A stretch of DNA of 64,000 bases from Microbacterium maritypicum (GTDB taxonomy: Bacteria > Actinomycetota > Actinomycetes > Actinomycetales > Microbacteriaceae). How positions within the stretch are numbered: the first letter of the stretch is position 1; each line of letters starts with the position of its first letter. The position numbers and the translations under genes are program-made. This document shows positions 25,156-33,601 of the stretch, piece after piece. The stretch covers positions 558,001-622,000 of the forward strand of contig NZ_CP168030.1 in assembly GCF_041529975.1 (NCBI RefSeq). Direction: 5' to 3'. Under the pieces are notes generated by a model. The model was given only the letters and a program-made list of their open reading frames with translations, did no database searches and was not told where the DNA came from.

Positions 25156-26337
25156 ATGACCGACGTCGTTCTCGCCGCAGTGCTCGGCGTGCTCGGCGGC
25201 GTCGTCCTGACGCTGCTGCTGCTGCTCGCCCGTCGGCTCGCGCGCGGGGCGACCGATCTCGGCAGCGACGCGGAGCAGGCGGCGCTCACGGCCCTGCATC
25301 AGGCGAGCCTCGCCGCTCCGCACCTGCGCGCGGGTCTGGCGGCCCCCGACGTCGTCAAGGCCGCGCGCCACCTGCGGGTGCTGCTCGGCAGCGCCGCCGT
25401 GGCGATCGTCAGCGCCGACGACACCGTCTCGTTCGACGGCTCGTCCGACGGGCTGGAGTCGGCGGCGGTCCGTATCGCGGCGCAGGTCCGGGCCTCCGGG
25501 CGTCGGCAGGTGTTCCCCGCGTCGGGCCGCGACGACGACCTCGAGGCCGTCGGGGCGCCGATCCGCGTCGACGGCCGTGTGGTCGGCGTCGTCGTCGCGT
25601 TCGCGGCACCCGTCGGGGCGGCGCTCGTGCGGGCCGCCGAAGAGGTCGCCGACTGGTGCGCCGCGCAGGTCGAGCTCGGGGTGCTCGACTCATCACGGAC
25701 CCAGCTCGCCGAGGCGGAGCTGCGGTCGCTGCGAGCGCAGATCTCCCCGCACTTCATCTACAACGCCCTCACGGCGATCGCCTCGTTCATCCTCACCGAC
25801 CCCGAGCGTGCCCGCGAGCTGGTGCTCGAGTTCGCCGATTTCACGCGCTACTCATTCCGGCGACAGGGGGAGTTCACCACGCTCTCCGAGGAACTGGGCA
25901 GCATCCACTCCTACCTCGAACTGGAGCGCGCCCGCTTCGGCGACCGGCTGCGCGTGACGCTGCAGATCGCGCCGGAGACCCTGGCGACGGTCATCCCCTT
26001 CCTCTCTGTGCAGCCGCTCGTCGAGAACGCGGTGCGGCACGGGCTCGAGCCGGGTGAGGGCGGCGGCGAGATCCGCATCGCCTCACGCGACGACGGCACG
26101 CACACCGAGATCACCGTCGAGGACGACGGTGTGGGAATGGACCCCGAGGCCCTGCGCGCCACGCTCACCGCGAGCGACGACGGCGTGCACGTCGGCCTCC
26201 GTAACGTCGACACCCGGCTGCGCCAGCTCTACGGTGCGGACGGCGGTCTGGTGGTCGAGACGAACACCGGCGCGGGTACCCTGGTGCGCATGCGGGTCCC
26301 GAAATCTCAGCCGCAGCACGATCCGGACACCGAGTGA
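25156..26337 (+). CDS. LytS/YehU-type sensor histidine kinase
   Basis: 393 residues. One N-terminal membrane segment (about 3-24), a GAF-like sensing region (about 50-175), then the His_kinase domain with phospho-acceptor His199 in QISPHFIYNAL and a HATPase domain with PLVENAVRHGL (N box) and EDDGVGMDP (G1). This short-H-box form belongs to the LytS/BtsS group. The typical 5TM or 6TM sensor of LytS is missing, so a soluble or membrane-near signal is likely. The response regulator gene overlaps its stop. Context of CstA on one side and a monocarboxylate symporter on the other suggests sensing of pyruvate or acetate. Confidence 0.9.
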   Translation: MTDVVLAAVLGVLGGVVLTLLLLLARRLARGATDLGSDAEQAALTALHQASLAAPHLRAGLAAPDVVKAARHLRVLLGSAAVAIVSADDTVSFDGSSDGLESAAVRIAAQVRASGRRQVFPASGRDDDLEAVGAPIRVDGRVVGVVVAFAAPVGAALVRAAEEVADWCAAQVELGVLDSSRTQLAEAELRSLRAQISPHFIYNALTAIASFILTDPERARELVLEFADFTRYSFRRQGEFTTLSEELGSIHSYLELERARFGDRLRVTLQIAPETLATVIPFLSVQPLVENAVRHGLEPGEGGGEIRIASRDDGTHTEITVEDDGVGMDPEALRATLTASDDGVHVGLRNVDTRLRQLYGADGGLVVETNTGAGTLVRMRVPKSQPQHDPDTE

Positions 26338-27083
26338 CGACGATGCCGACGAACAGTGCACCCCCGGTAGACGTCCTCGTCGCAGACGATGAGAACCCTG
26401 CGCTCGACGAGCTCGTTCACCTGCTGCGCACCGATCCGCGCATCGGGCAGATCCTCACGGCGTCGTCGGGTGCCGAGGCGCTGCGGCTGATGTCCGAGCG
26501 CGCGGTGCGGATCGCGTTCCTCGACATCCACATGCCGGGTCTCAGCGGCACCGACCTCGCGCGGGCGCTGATGACTCTCGCCGCGCCACCGGCGGTCGTG
26601 TTCGTCACGGCCGACGACGCCAAGGCGGTGGAGGCGTTCGAGCTGCGAGCCGCGGACTACCTGCTCAAGCCTGTGCGGGCCGCGCGGCTGCGTCAGGCGG
26701 TCGACCGCGTGGTCGAGCTCGGCGACACCGCGGCATCCGGCGACGACGAGATGCTGCCGGTCACGGTCGGCTCCGCGGTGCGGTTCGTGCGGCGCAGCGA
26801 CGTGACCTGGGTGCAGGCGCAGGGCGACTACTCGCGGCTGCACACCGGCGACGGCGCGGGGCATCTCGTGCGCATCCCCATCTCCGAGCTGGAGACGCGG
26901 TGGACGGATGCCGGGTTCCTGCGCATCCACCGCTCGTCGCTCGTGCGCATCTCCGCCGTGACCGAGGCCCGTCTGTCCGGCACGGAGGCTGCCGTCTCGA
27001 TCGGTGGACTCTCGCTTCCGGTGAGTCGGAGGATGGTGCCGGCCGTGCGCGAGGCGCTGGTGCGCGGTGAGGGCGCGGGATGA
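26334..27083 (+). CDS. LytR/AlgR-type response regulator (LytTR DNA-binding)
   Basis: 249 residues from a GTG overlapping the kinase stop; ATG 26343 is an equally possible start. The receiver domain (about 12-130) has acidic residues ADDE and the phospho-acceptor Asp64 in FLDIHMPG, plus the conserved Lys in YLLKPVRA. The C-terminal LytTR domain (about 145-245) shows VTWVQAQGDYSRLHT and RIHRSSLVRI. LytTR proteins bind direct repeats upstream of their targets. By position it probably controls the downstream transporter pair and perhaps cstA. Confidence 0.92.
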   Translation: MTTMPTNSAPPVDVLVADDENPALDELVHLLRTDPRIGQILTASSGAEALRLMSERAVRIAFLDIHMPGLSGTDLARALMTLAAPPAVVFVTADDAKAVEAFELRAADYLLKPVRAARLRQAVDRVVELGDTAASGDDEMLPVTVGSAVRFVRRSDVTWVQAQGDYSRLHTGDGAGHLVRIPISELETRWTDAGFLRIHRSSLVRISAVTEARLSGTEAAVSIGGLSLPVSRRMVPAVREALVRGEGAG

Positions 27084-27454
27084 CCGAGAAGCCGAAGCGG
27101 GTCCGCGTCACCGCCGATCTCCCCGACCGGCGCCCGGTGCCCCTGACCCGCGGCATCGCACTGCCCGGTGCCCCCGTGGACGAGGCGGATGCCGTCTACG
27201 CGCGGGCCCTGATGCGCAGCCAGCTCCGCCTCGCACTGGGGACCGTCGCCGGATTCGTGGTCGTCGTCGTCGCGCTCACCCTGGCGATCGCGCTCATCCC
27301 CGAGATCGGACGCATCCTGGTGTGGGGCCTGCCGCTGTCCTGGCTGCTGCAGGCGTACGCGTTCTACCCGATCATCGTCGTCTTCGCGGTGCTGTACGTG
27401 CGCACCGCCGGCCGCAACGAGCGCCGGTACCGGGCGCTGCGGGATCGCGAATGA
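27080..27454 (+). CDS. Small membrane partner of the SSS symporter (DUF485-like)
   Basis: 124 residues with two membrane segments (about 55-77 and 89-107) after a polar N-terminus of 50 residues. It overlaps the response-regulator stop and the symporter start by four bases each, so it is part of one translational chain. Small two-helix proteins (DUF485, MctB in Corynebacterium) are regular companions of acetate/monocarboxylate symporters of the ActP/MctC kind. The sequence itself is weakly conserved; the call rests on size, topology and position. Confidence 0.75.
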   Translation: MTEKPKRVRVTADLPDRRPVPLTRGIALPGAPVDEADAVYARALMRSQLRLALGTVAGFVVVVVALTLAIALIPEIGRILVWGLPLSWLLQAYAFYPIIVVFAVLYVRTAGRNERRYRALRDRE

Positions 27455-28908
27455 ACGCGGTGCTCGACCTCATCGGGGTCGCGCTCGTCATCGTCGCCAC
27501 GCTGCTGATCGGCGTCTACGGGCTGCGCATCTCACGCACGACGGGAGACTTCTTCGTCGCCTCGCGCACCGTGCGACCGGTGTGGAACGCGTCGGCGATC
27601 AGCGGCGAGTATCTGTCCGCCGGCACGTTCCTCGGGCTGTCGGGCCTGGTGCTGCTCGACGGTGCCCGCGGCTTCTGGTTCCCGATCGGCTATGCCGCCG
27701 GCTACCTGCTGGTGCTCGCATTCGTCGCCGCCCCGCTCCGGCGCAGCGGCGCGTACACGATCCCCGACTTCATCGAGGCGCGGCTGGAATCGACTTCTGC
27801 ACGGCGGGTGACCAGCATCGCGGTGCTCGTCATCGGCTGGCTGTACATCGTGCCGCAGCTGCACGGCGCCGGGCTCACCCTGCTCGTCGTGGCCGGCCTT
27901 CCCGAATGGGTGGGCGCGGTGACCGTCGCGGTGCTCGTGGCGGCGGCGGTCGCGGCGGGCGGCATGCGGGCGATCACCTACGTGCAGGCGTTCCAGTACT
28001 GGCTCAAGCTCACCGCGCTCCTGGTGCCCGTGGTCTTCATCGCCTTCGCCCTGAGCGGGGGACCGCACGACTTCGATCCGGCGCTCGTGTTCCCCGTCGA
28101 GGCCGGTCCCTCCGGCTTCGACGTGTACGAGACGGCCTCCCTCCTGCTGGCACTGCTGCTGGGCACGATGGGCCTGCCGCACGTGCTGGTGCGGTTCTAC
28201 ACGAGCCCGACCGGGGTGTCCGCTCGTCGCACGACGGTGATCGTGATCGGCATGGTGAGCGCGTTCTATGCGGTGTCGAGCACGATGGGCCTGCTGGCCC
28301 GCATCGCCGCTCCCGACCTCGCCGTGCCGGGGGTGGCGGACACGGTGGTGCTGCTGCTGCCCTCGCGGGTCTTCCCCGGAATGCTCGGGGAGCTGCTGAC
28401 CGCGCTGATCGTCGCCGGAGCGTTCGCCGCGTTCCTGGCGACCTCGGCCGGGCTCGTCGTGTCGCTCGCGGGGGTGATCAGCCAGGACGTGTTCTCCGGC
28501 TCGGTGCGGTCGTTCCGGCTGTCGGCCGTGCTCTGCGCCCTGGTGCCGCTCGTGGTCGCGCTGCTCACGGCACCGGCAGGCCTCGGATCGAGCGTCGGCG
28601 TGGTGTTCGTGGTGGCGGCGTCGACGCTGTCACCGGTGGTGCTGCTCGGCGTGTGGTGGCGCGGGCTCACCGCTCGAGGGGCCGTGGCCGGGATGGTGTC
28701 GGGCGGATTGGCCGCAGGTCTCGCGCTGCTCGTGCACGCGGCGGTCGGGGGAGTCGGCGTCGCCGCGCCCTACCTCGCGCAGCCGGCCGCCTGGACGATC
28801 CCGCTCGCCACGGCGGTGACGGTCGTGGTCTCGCTCCTCGACCCGCGGGGGCCGTCGCCGCGCACGGAACGCTTCCTCGCGCGGGTGCACACCCCGGAGC
28901 GCGGCTGA
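27451..28908 (+). CDS. Sodium:solute symporter, ActP/MctC-type monocarboxylate transporter
   Basis: 485 residues, about 13 membrane segments. SSS-family marks include TTGDFFVASRTVRPVWNASA, ISGEYLSAGTFLGLSG, the GLPHVLVRFYT stretch and ATSAGLVVSLAGVISQDVF. These are the features of cation/acetate symporters (ActP, MctC) that carry acetate, pyruvate or propionate with Na or H. It is the last gene of the sensor-regulator-DUF485-symporter run and is followed by the convergent end of an unrelated gene. Substrate is inferred from family and from the presence of cstA nearby. Confidence 0.9.
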   Translation: MNAVLDLIGVALVIVATLLIGVYGLRISRTTGDFFVASRTVRPVWNASAISGEYLSAGTFLGLSGLVLLDGARGFWFPIGYAAGYLLVLAFVAAPLRRSGAYTIPDFIEARLESTSARRVTSIAVLVIGWLYIVPQLHGAGLTLLVVAGLPEWVGAVTVAVLVAAAVAAGGMRAITYVQAFQYWLKLTALLVPVVFIAFALSGGPHDFDPALVFPVEAGPSGFDVYETASLLLALLLGTMGLPHVLVRFYTSPTGVSARRTTVIVIGMVSAFYAVSSTMGLLARIAAPDLAVPGVADTVVLLLPSRVFPGMLGELLTALIVAGAFAAFLATSAGLVVSLAGVISQDVFSGSVRSFRLSAVLCALVPLVVALLTAPAGLGSSVGVVFVVAASTLSPVVLLGVWWRGLTARGAVAGMVSGGLAAGLALLVHAAVGGVGVAAPYLAQPAAWTIPLATAVTVVVSLLDPRGPSPRTERFLARVHTPERG

Positions 28909-28944
28909 GTCAGGGCTGGAACGCGCCTGAGTCAGCGGGCTGAG

Positions 28945-30066
28945 TCAGGACCGGGGAGTGCGCAGCGTCCAGGCCGGCCACCAGCCGTCGGGGAGACGCG
29001 CGAGGAGGTCTTCGGCATCGTCCAGCTCCTCGGCCGGGAACGACGGGTCGGGTTCGCCGCCGCCCGACCGTCCGCCCCCGTCAGGGGTGCGCAGCTCGGT
29101 ATGCAGCCAGCGTCGCTGCCCGACGGGGAAGACCTCCCGCAGCCCTCCGGCGGCGATCGCGAGCAGGGTCTCCTCGAGCTGGTCGGCGACACTCTCGGCG
29201 GTCTCGTCGCAGGCATCGCAGGTGCAACTGGGCGCGTATTCCCGGGTCAGGGCTCCGGACCGGATGACGACGGATTCGGCCGTCCCGGTGAGGGTGATCT
29301 GCGCCCCTGTCGTGGGCCGCAGGTGCCAGACGCGTGCCCCCGATTCGTCGGACCGTCGGTCGACATCGACGTCGTACCAGGTCTCGAGGTGGTCGACGAG
29401 TGCGTCGACGACCGACATCACGGGGGCGAACCGCTCCGGATGGGTCACCCGGGAGTAGGCGTCTTCCGGAGGCGAGCCGCCGGCCCAGCGGGATCCGTAG
29501 TGGATGACCTTGCCGGACTCGTCGACGAACTCCGGGACCGCGAGCACCGGGCGCGTGAACGGAACCGGGGCGACCACGAAGTCGATGTCGACCTCTTCGC
29601 GCCGCAGGGCGTCGAACTCCTCGGCGTCGCGGTCGGCCTGCGGCCAGGACGCGAGCATCTCCCGGAACGGCTCGCGCTGCTCCGGGTGCTCGATGATCCC
29701 CCTCAGCAGGCCGGCGACCGGGACCGAGATCGTCGAGGTGCCCACCTCGGGTTCGCTCGTGAAGCGCCACCTCGCCGCCGGATGCGCCACAGCGATCGCG
29801 TTCCCCAGGAACCGTGCCGCCGCCTCCGCCGTCTCGGGAGCATCGAGGAGTTCGGGGTGCGCGGCAACGAAGTCCCACAGTGCGCCGAGGTCGGCGGCGA
29901 GGACGACGGGGTCGGTGCCGGCGTCCCGCGCTAAGGCCTCGAAGAGCTCGAAGCCTTCGACGAATCGCGGGGGCGCGACCGGCTCGGGGCTCGGCCAGAT
30001 CAGCATGGCGGACATGGCGTCCGGCATCGGCGCGAGCGCGCCGGGAAAGGTGTTCGACGTCGACAT
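28945..30066 (-). CDS. Unrecognised cytoplasmic protein, possibly DUF6226-like
   Basis: 373 residues from ATG 30066. No signal peptide or membrane segment. The chain is acidic and moderately hydrophobic. Two recognisable parts are a first half rich in helices (FVEGFELFEALARDAG...) and a second half with SRVTHPERFAPVMSVVDALV and a two-Cys patch CTCDACDETAES that could bind metal. The second half reminds me of DUF6226-type actinobacterial proteins, but I am not sure. It lies downstream of pirin with a four-base gap, so it is likely co-transcribed with pirin and GNAT. No function can be given. Confidence 0.65.
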   Translation of the reverse strand: MSTSNTFPGALAPMPDAMSAMLIWPSPEPVAPPRFVEGFELFEALARDAGTDPVVLAADLGALWDFVAAHPELLDAPETAEAAARFLGNAIAVAHPAARWRFTSEPEVGTSTISVPVAGLLRGIIEHPEQREPFREMLASWPQADRDAEEFDALRREEVDIDFVVAPVPFTRPVLAVPEFVDESGKVIHYGSRWAGGSPPEDAYSRVTHPERFAPVMSVVDALVDHLETWYDVDVDRRSDESGARVWHLRPTTGAQITLTGTAESVVIRSGALTREYAPSCTCDACDETAESVADQLEETLLAIAAGGLREVFPVGQRRWLHTELRTPDGGGRSGGGEPDPSFPAEELDDAEDLLARLPDGWWPAWTLRTPRS

Positions 30067-30070
30067 CGGG

Positions 30071-31006
30071 CTAGAGCTTCCGGCTGCGCGGCATGAGCCG
30101 TACGTCGGGGAGCGGCGGGGCCGGGATGCGCACGTCGTGACCCTCGACCGCGCCGAAGCGCGGGGATGCCGCGCCCGTCGCGGACTCCGCCTCCCACTCC
30201 TCGCGCGCCGCGACGATCTCGTCATGCGAGCGGCCGGCGAAGTTCCACCACATCACGATGTCGTCCTCGAAGGGCTCGCCGCCGAGCACGAACAGCAGAG
30301 CGCCATCGCGGCTGGCCACCTCGACCTCGTCGCGGGAGTCGCCCAGATAGAGCAGCCCGTTCCGGTCGAGCGGATGCTCCGCCACCACGGCATCGCCCTC
30401 GACGAGCATGAGGGCGTGCTCCCAGTCGGAGCCCAGCGGCAGTCGCACACGGGAACCCGGGGCGAGCACGATCTCCGCACCGACGATCGGAGTGTGCACC
30501 GTGGCGGGCGAGCGCACGCCCGCGAACTCGCCGAGCACGACCGTGGCCTCGGCATCCGCTCCATCGTCAGCCGGGAGTGCGACGGAGGGCAGCTCGGTGT
30601 GGCGCTCGAACCCGGCCGCGCCGTGGCGGGCGGAATCCGGCAGCACGACCCAGAACTGCAGGGCGTCGAGGGGCACCGGACCCTCGCCGATCGAGTACTC
30701 GGAGTGGGAGATGCCGTTCCCGGCCGTCATCAGGTTCAGCTGACCGCGGCGCAGGTCGGCGTCGCTGCCGAGCGAGTCGCGGTGGCGGATCTCGCCGACC
30801 AGGGGCCACGTCACCGTCTGCAGCCCGATGTGCGGATGCGGCTCGACCCGCATCTTCGTGTCGGCGGGCCCGAACCGGTCGAGGAAGCACCAGGCGCCGA
30901 TCGTCGGCAGGTTGCGGTGCGGCAGTGCCCTCAGCACGTTCATGCCGCGCACCCCGCCCAAAGGCACCTCGCGCGGCTCGAGGATGAGGCGGCGCTGCCC
31001 GATCAT
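30071..31006 (-). CDS. Pirin family protein
   Basis: 311 residues with two cupin halves. The metal-binding set of pirins is present: HPHIGLQTVT for the first two His, and GISHSEYS for the third His and the Glu that follows. The N-terminal FLDRFGP and the QFWVVLP stretch are further family marks. Bacterial pirins act as quercetinase-like dioxygenases or bind and modulate central metabolic enzymes. Its start overlaps the stop of the GNAT gene by four bases. Confidence 0.92.
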   Translation of the reverse strand: MIGQRRLILEPREVPLGGVRGMNVLRALPHRNLPTIGAWCFLDRFGPADTKMRVEPHPHIGLQTVTWPLVGEIRHRDSLGSDADLRRGQLNLMTAGNGISHSEYSIGEGPVPLDALQFWVVLPDSARHGAAGFERHTELPSVALPADDGADAEATVVLGEFAGVRSPATVHTPIVGAEIVLAPGSRVRLPLGSDWEHALMLVEGDAVVAEHPLDRNGLLYLGDSRDEVEVASRDGALLFVLGGEPFEDDIVMWWNFAGRSHDEIVAAREEWEAESATGAASPRFGAVEGHDVRIPAPPLPDVRLMPRSRKL

Positions 31007-31347
31007 TCCGCTCGGCCCGTCGGGTCCTCACCCGCGGATCCGGCGGGCCCGGAGGGAGACTTCGGCCAGCGGACCTCAGCGCCCGGCACCTCATGCGTCT
31101 CGAGGTACTTCGCGATGTAGGGGCAGAGGGGAACGATCGCCTCGCCGCGCTCGGCGGCATCCGCCAGCGCGGCCGCGGCGAGCTTCCCCGCCAGCCCGTG
31201 GCCCTGGAACGCCGGGTCGACCTCGGTGTGGAGGAAGCGGATGGATCCGGGGCGCAGATCGTACGCCGCGAAACCCGCGAGCACGTCGTCGGAGCGGATC
31301 TCGTAGCGCGATGCGTCGTCGTCGCGGGTCACGGTGATGTCGGTCAT
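31003..31347 (-). CDS. Small GNAT-type N-acetyltransferase (YjdJ/Gtn-like)
   Basis: 114 residues from ATG 31347, with AAGGAG seven bases upstream; an ATG ten codons earlier is not preferred. The fold is the short single-domain acetyltransferase: IRFLHTEVDPAFQGHGLAGKLAAAAL gives strand 4 and the acetyl-CoA loop (QGHGLA), and PLCPYIAKYLETH closes the domain, as in human NAT-like Gtn1/YjdJ proteins. The last 25 residues are Gly/Pro-rich and probably disordered. First gene of the three-gene minus-strand unit with pirin and the unrecognised protein. Acceptor unknown. Confidence 0.88.
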   Translation of the reverse strand: MTDITVTRDDDASRYEIRSDDVLAGFAAYDLRPGSIRFLHTEVDPAFQGHGLAGKLAAAALADAAERGEAIVPLCPYIAKYLETHEVPGAEVRWPKSPSGPAGSAGEDPTGRAE

Positions 31348-31453
31348 CGGATGCTCCTTCGAACGGGGTGCCTCCAACCTACGCCCGCCGCGCGGGGTGG
31401 GCTCCTGTGGATGAGGCGCCGCCCGCGTCGGCGGGGGTCGTTACGCTGGAGGG

Positions 31454-33502
31454 ATGCCGCAGACTCCCCGTGACCCGTACGCGGATCTGCCGTACGCCGA
31501 CGAGCCGTACGACGACGGGTGGGAGTCGTCCGCTCCTCCGGAGCCCATGGACTGGGAGCCGCAGGGCTCGGGCTATGAACCGCCGCTCGATTGGGGACAG
31601 GGGCCGGTCACTCCGGTGGCCTCGGCTCCCTCCGCCGGCCGTGCGCCCGCCGTGCGTCAGGCCACTCCGAGCCGCTATCCGACCGCGCGCGAGGCGCTGC
31701 ACACGGTGTTCGGCTACGACGAGTTCCGCGGCGACCAGGCCCACATCGTCGAGCAGGTCATCGCGGGCGGCGACGCCGTCGTCCTGATGCCGACCGGTGG
31801 CGGAAAGAGCATCACGTACCAGGTGCCTGCACTCGTGCGCGAAGGCACGGGTCTCGTGATCAGCCCCCTCATCGCGCTCATGCACGACCAGGTCGACGCG
31901 CTGCGGGCCAACGGCGTCAACGCGGCCTACCTCAACTCCACGCAGGCGATCGACGAGCGTCGCGAGGTCGAGCGGGCCTACCTCGCCGGCGAGCTCGACC
32001 TCATCTACGTCGCCCCCGAGCGTCTGTCGAACGCGCAGACGACGGCGCTTCTGCAGCGCGGAACGCTCAGCGTGATCGCGATCGACGAGGCCCACTGTGT
32101 GTCGCAGTGGGGCCACGACTTCCGCCCCGACTACCTCACCCTCGGCGACCTGGGCGAGCGGTTCCCCGGGGTGCCGCGCATGGCGCTCACGGCCACGGCG
32201 ACCGCCGCGACGCACAAGGAGATCACCGAGCGGCTGCGCCTCGACACCGCGAAGCACTTCGTCGCGAGCTTCGACCGCCCGAACATCCAGTACCGGATCG
32301 TGCCCAAGGTCGACCCGCGAAAGCAGCTGGTCGCCTTCATCAAGGCGCAGACCCCGGCGAGCGACGACAGCGCGCAGCCCGCGGGCATCGTCTACGCGCT
32401 CAGCCGCAAGTCGGTCGAGCAGACGGCGACCTATCTCGCCGCGCAGGGGCTCGACGCACTGCCGTATCACGCGGGTCTTCCCGCCGAGGTGCGGGCCGCC
32501 AACCAGGCGCGCTTCCTCCGGGAAGACGGTGTGGTCATGGTCGCGACCATCGCATTCGGCATGGGCATCGACAAGCCCGACGTGCGCTTCGTCGCGCACA
32601 TCGACCTGCCGAAATCGGTCGAGGGGTACTACCAGGAGACCGGTCGTGCCGGACGCGACGGCGAGCCCGCGGTGGCGTGGATGGCATACGGCCTCGGTGA
32701 CGTCGTGCAGCAGCGCCGGCTCATCGACCAGAGCCCCGGCGACCGCACCTTCAAGATGCGGATGGGGCAGCACCTCGACGCCATGCTCGCGCTGTGCGAG
32801 ACGGTCGAGTGCCGCCGCCAGAACCTGCTCGGGTACTTCGGCCAGGAGTCGCAGCCCTGCGGCAACTGTGACACCTGCCTCGACGACACCGAGACGTTCG
32901 ACGGCCTCGTGCCGGCACAGAAGCTGCTCTCGACGATCGTTCGGCTCAAGCGCGAGCGCAACCAGTCGTTCGGCGCCGGGCACCTCATCGACATCCTCCG
33001 CGGCGCCTCGACCGAGCGCATCCGGCAGCAGGGGCACGAAAAGCTCGCGACGTACAGCATCGGCAACGACCTCTCCGACCAGGACTGGCGCAGCGTCGTG
33101 CGGCAGCTGCTGGCCCGCGGCATCCTGGTCGCCCAGGGCGACTACGGCACCCTCGCGCCCGGTGAGCAGGCGGCGGGAGTGCTACGGGGCGAGACCGCCG
33201 TGCCGCTGCGCAAGGACACGATCGGGCGTCCGGCCTCGTCGTCGCGGGCGCGCAAGGCGAGTGCCGCCGATGCGCTGGATGCCGGTGATCGCGGCCTGTT
33301 CGAGGCGCTGCGCGCCTGGCGGGCCGAGACCGCTCGCGAGCAGGGTGTGCCCGCGTACATCGTGTTCGGCGACGCGACCCTGCGCGCGCTCGCCGAGCAC
33401 CGGCCGGCATCTCTCAAGGATCTCGACGGCATCACGGGCATCGGCGCCAAGAAGCGCGAGGCCTACGGCGAGGGCGTGCTGGCGGTCATCGCCGCCGCCT
33501 GA
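31454..33502 (+). CDS. recQ: ATP-dependent DNA helicase RecQ
   Basis: 682 residues. A Pro/Asp-rich N-terminal extension of about 75 residues precedes the core, which is unusual. Helicase motifs: LMPTGGGKSITYQVPA (I), AIDEAHCVSQWGHDFRP (II with DEAH and the RecQ aromatic loop), ALTATAT (III), and ATIAFGMGIDKPDVRFV with ETGRAGRDG (V, VI). The RecQ zinc site is seen in CRRQNLLGYFGQ and CGNCDTC. A winged-helix part follows, then an HRDC domain at about 610-682. It unwinds recombination and replication intermediates 3' to 5'. Stand-alone gene, divergent from the GNAT gene. Confidence 0.96.
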   Translation: MPQTPRDPYADLPYADEPYDDGWESSAPPEPMDWEPQGSGYEPPLDWGQGPVTPVASAPSAGRAPAVRQATPSRYPTAREALHTVFGYDEFRGDQAHIVEQVIAGGDAVVLMPTGGGKSITYQVPALVREGTGLVISPLIALMHDQVDALRANGVNAAYLNSTQAIDERREVERAYLAGELDLIYVAPERLSNAQTTALLQRGTLSVIAIDEAHCVSQWGHDFRPDYLTLGDLGERFPGVPRMALTATATAATHKEITERLRLDTAKHFVASFDRPNIQYRIVPKVDPRKQLVAFIKAQTPASDDSAQPAGIVYALSRKSVEQTATYLAAQGLDALPYHAGLPAEVRAANQARFLREDGVVMVATIAFGMGIDKPDVRFVAHIDLPKSVEGYYQETGRAGRDGEPAVAWMAYGLGDVVQQRRLIDQSPGDRTFKMRMGQHLDAMLALCETVECRRQNLLGYFGQESQPCGNCDTCLDDTETFDGLVPAQKLLSTIVRLKRERNQSFGAGHLIDILRGASTERIRQQGHEKLATYSIGNDLSDQDWRSVVRQLLARGILVAQGDYGTLAPGEQAAGVLRGETAVPLRKDTIGRPASSSRARKASAADALDAGDRGLFEALRAWRAETAREQGVPAYIVFGDATLRALAEHRPASLKDLDGITGIGAKKREAYGEGVLAVIAAA

Positions 33503-33564
33503 CCGCCGCGGCCCAATCGCATAGACCCATAGCGTGCGGTCGGGAGATCGGCAAGAACACCTAA

Positions 33565-33589
33565 GTACACTGGGTACACAAGAGTTCAC
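33565..33589 (+). promoter_or_regulatory. Three GT(A/T)CAC hexamers before the orphan AAA ATPase gene
   Basis: GTACAC at 33565-33570 and 33574-33579 and GTTCAC at 33584-33589 recur every 9-10 bases, close to one helical turn, ending 12 bases before the ATG at 33602. The stretch is clearly less GC-rich than its surroundings. It may be a regulator site or part of the promoter; this is visual pattern only. Confidence 0.35.
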
Positions 33590-33601
33590 AGAAGGGCAGC
33601 G

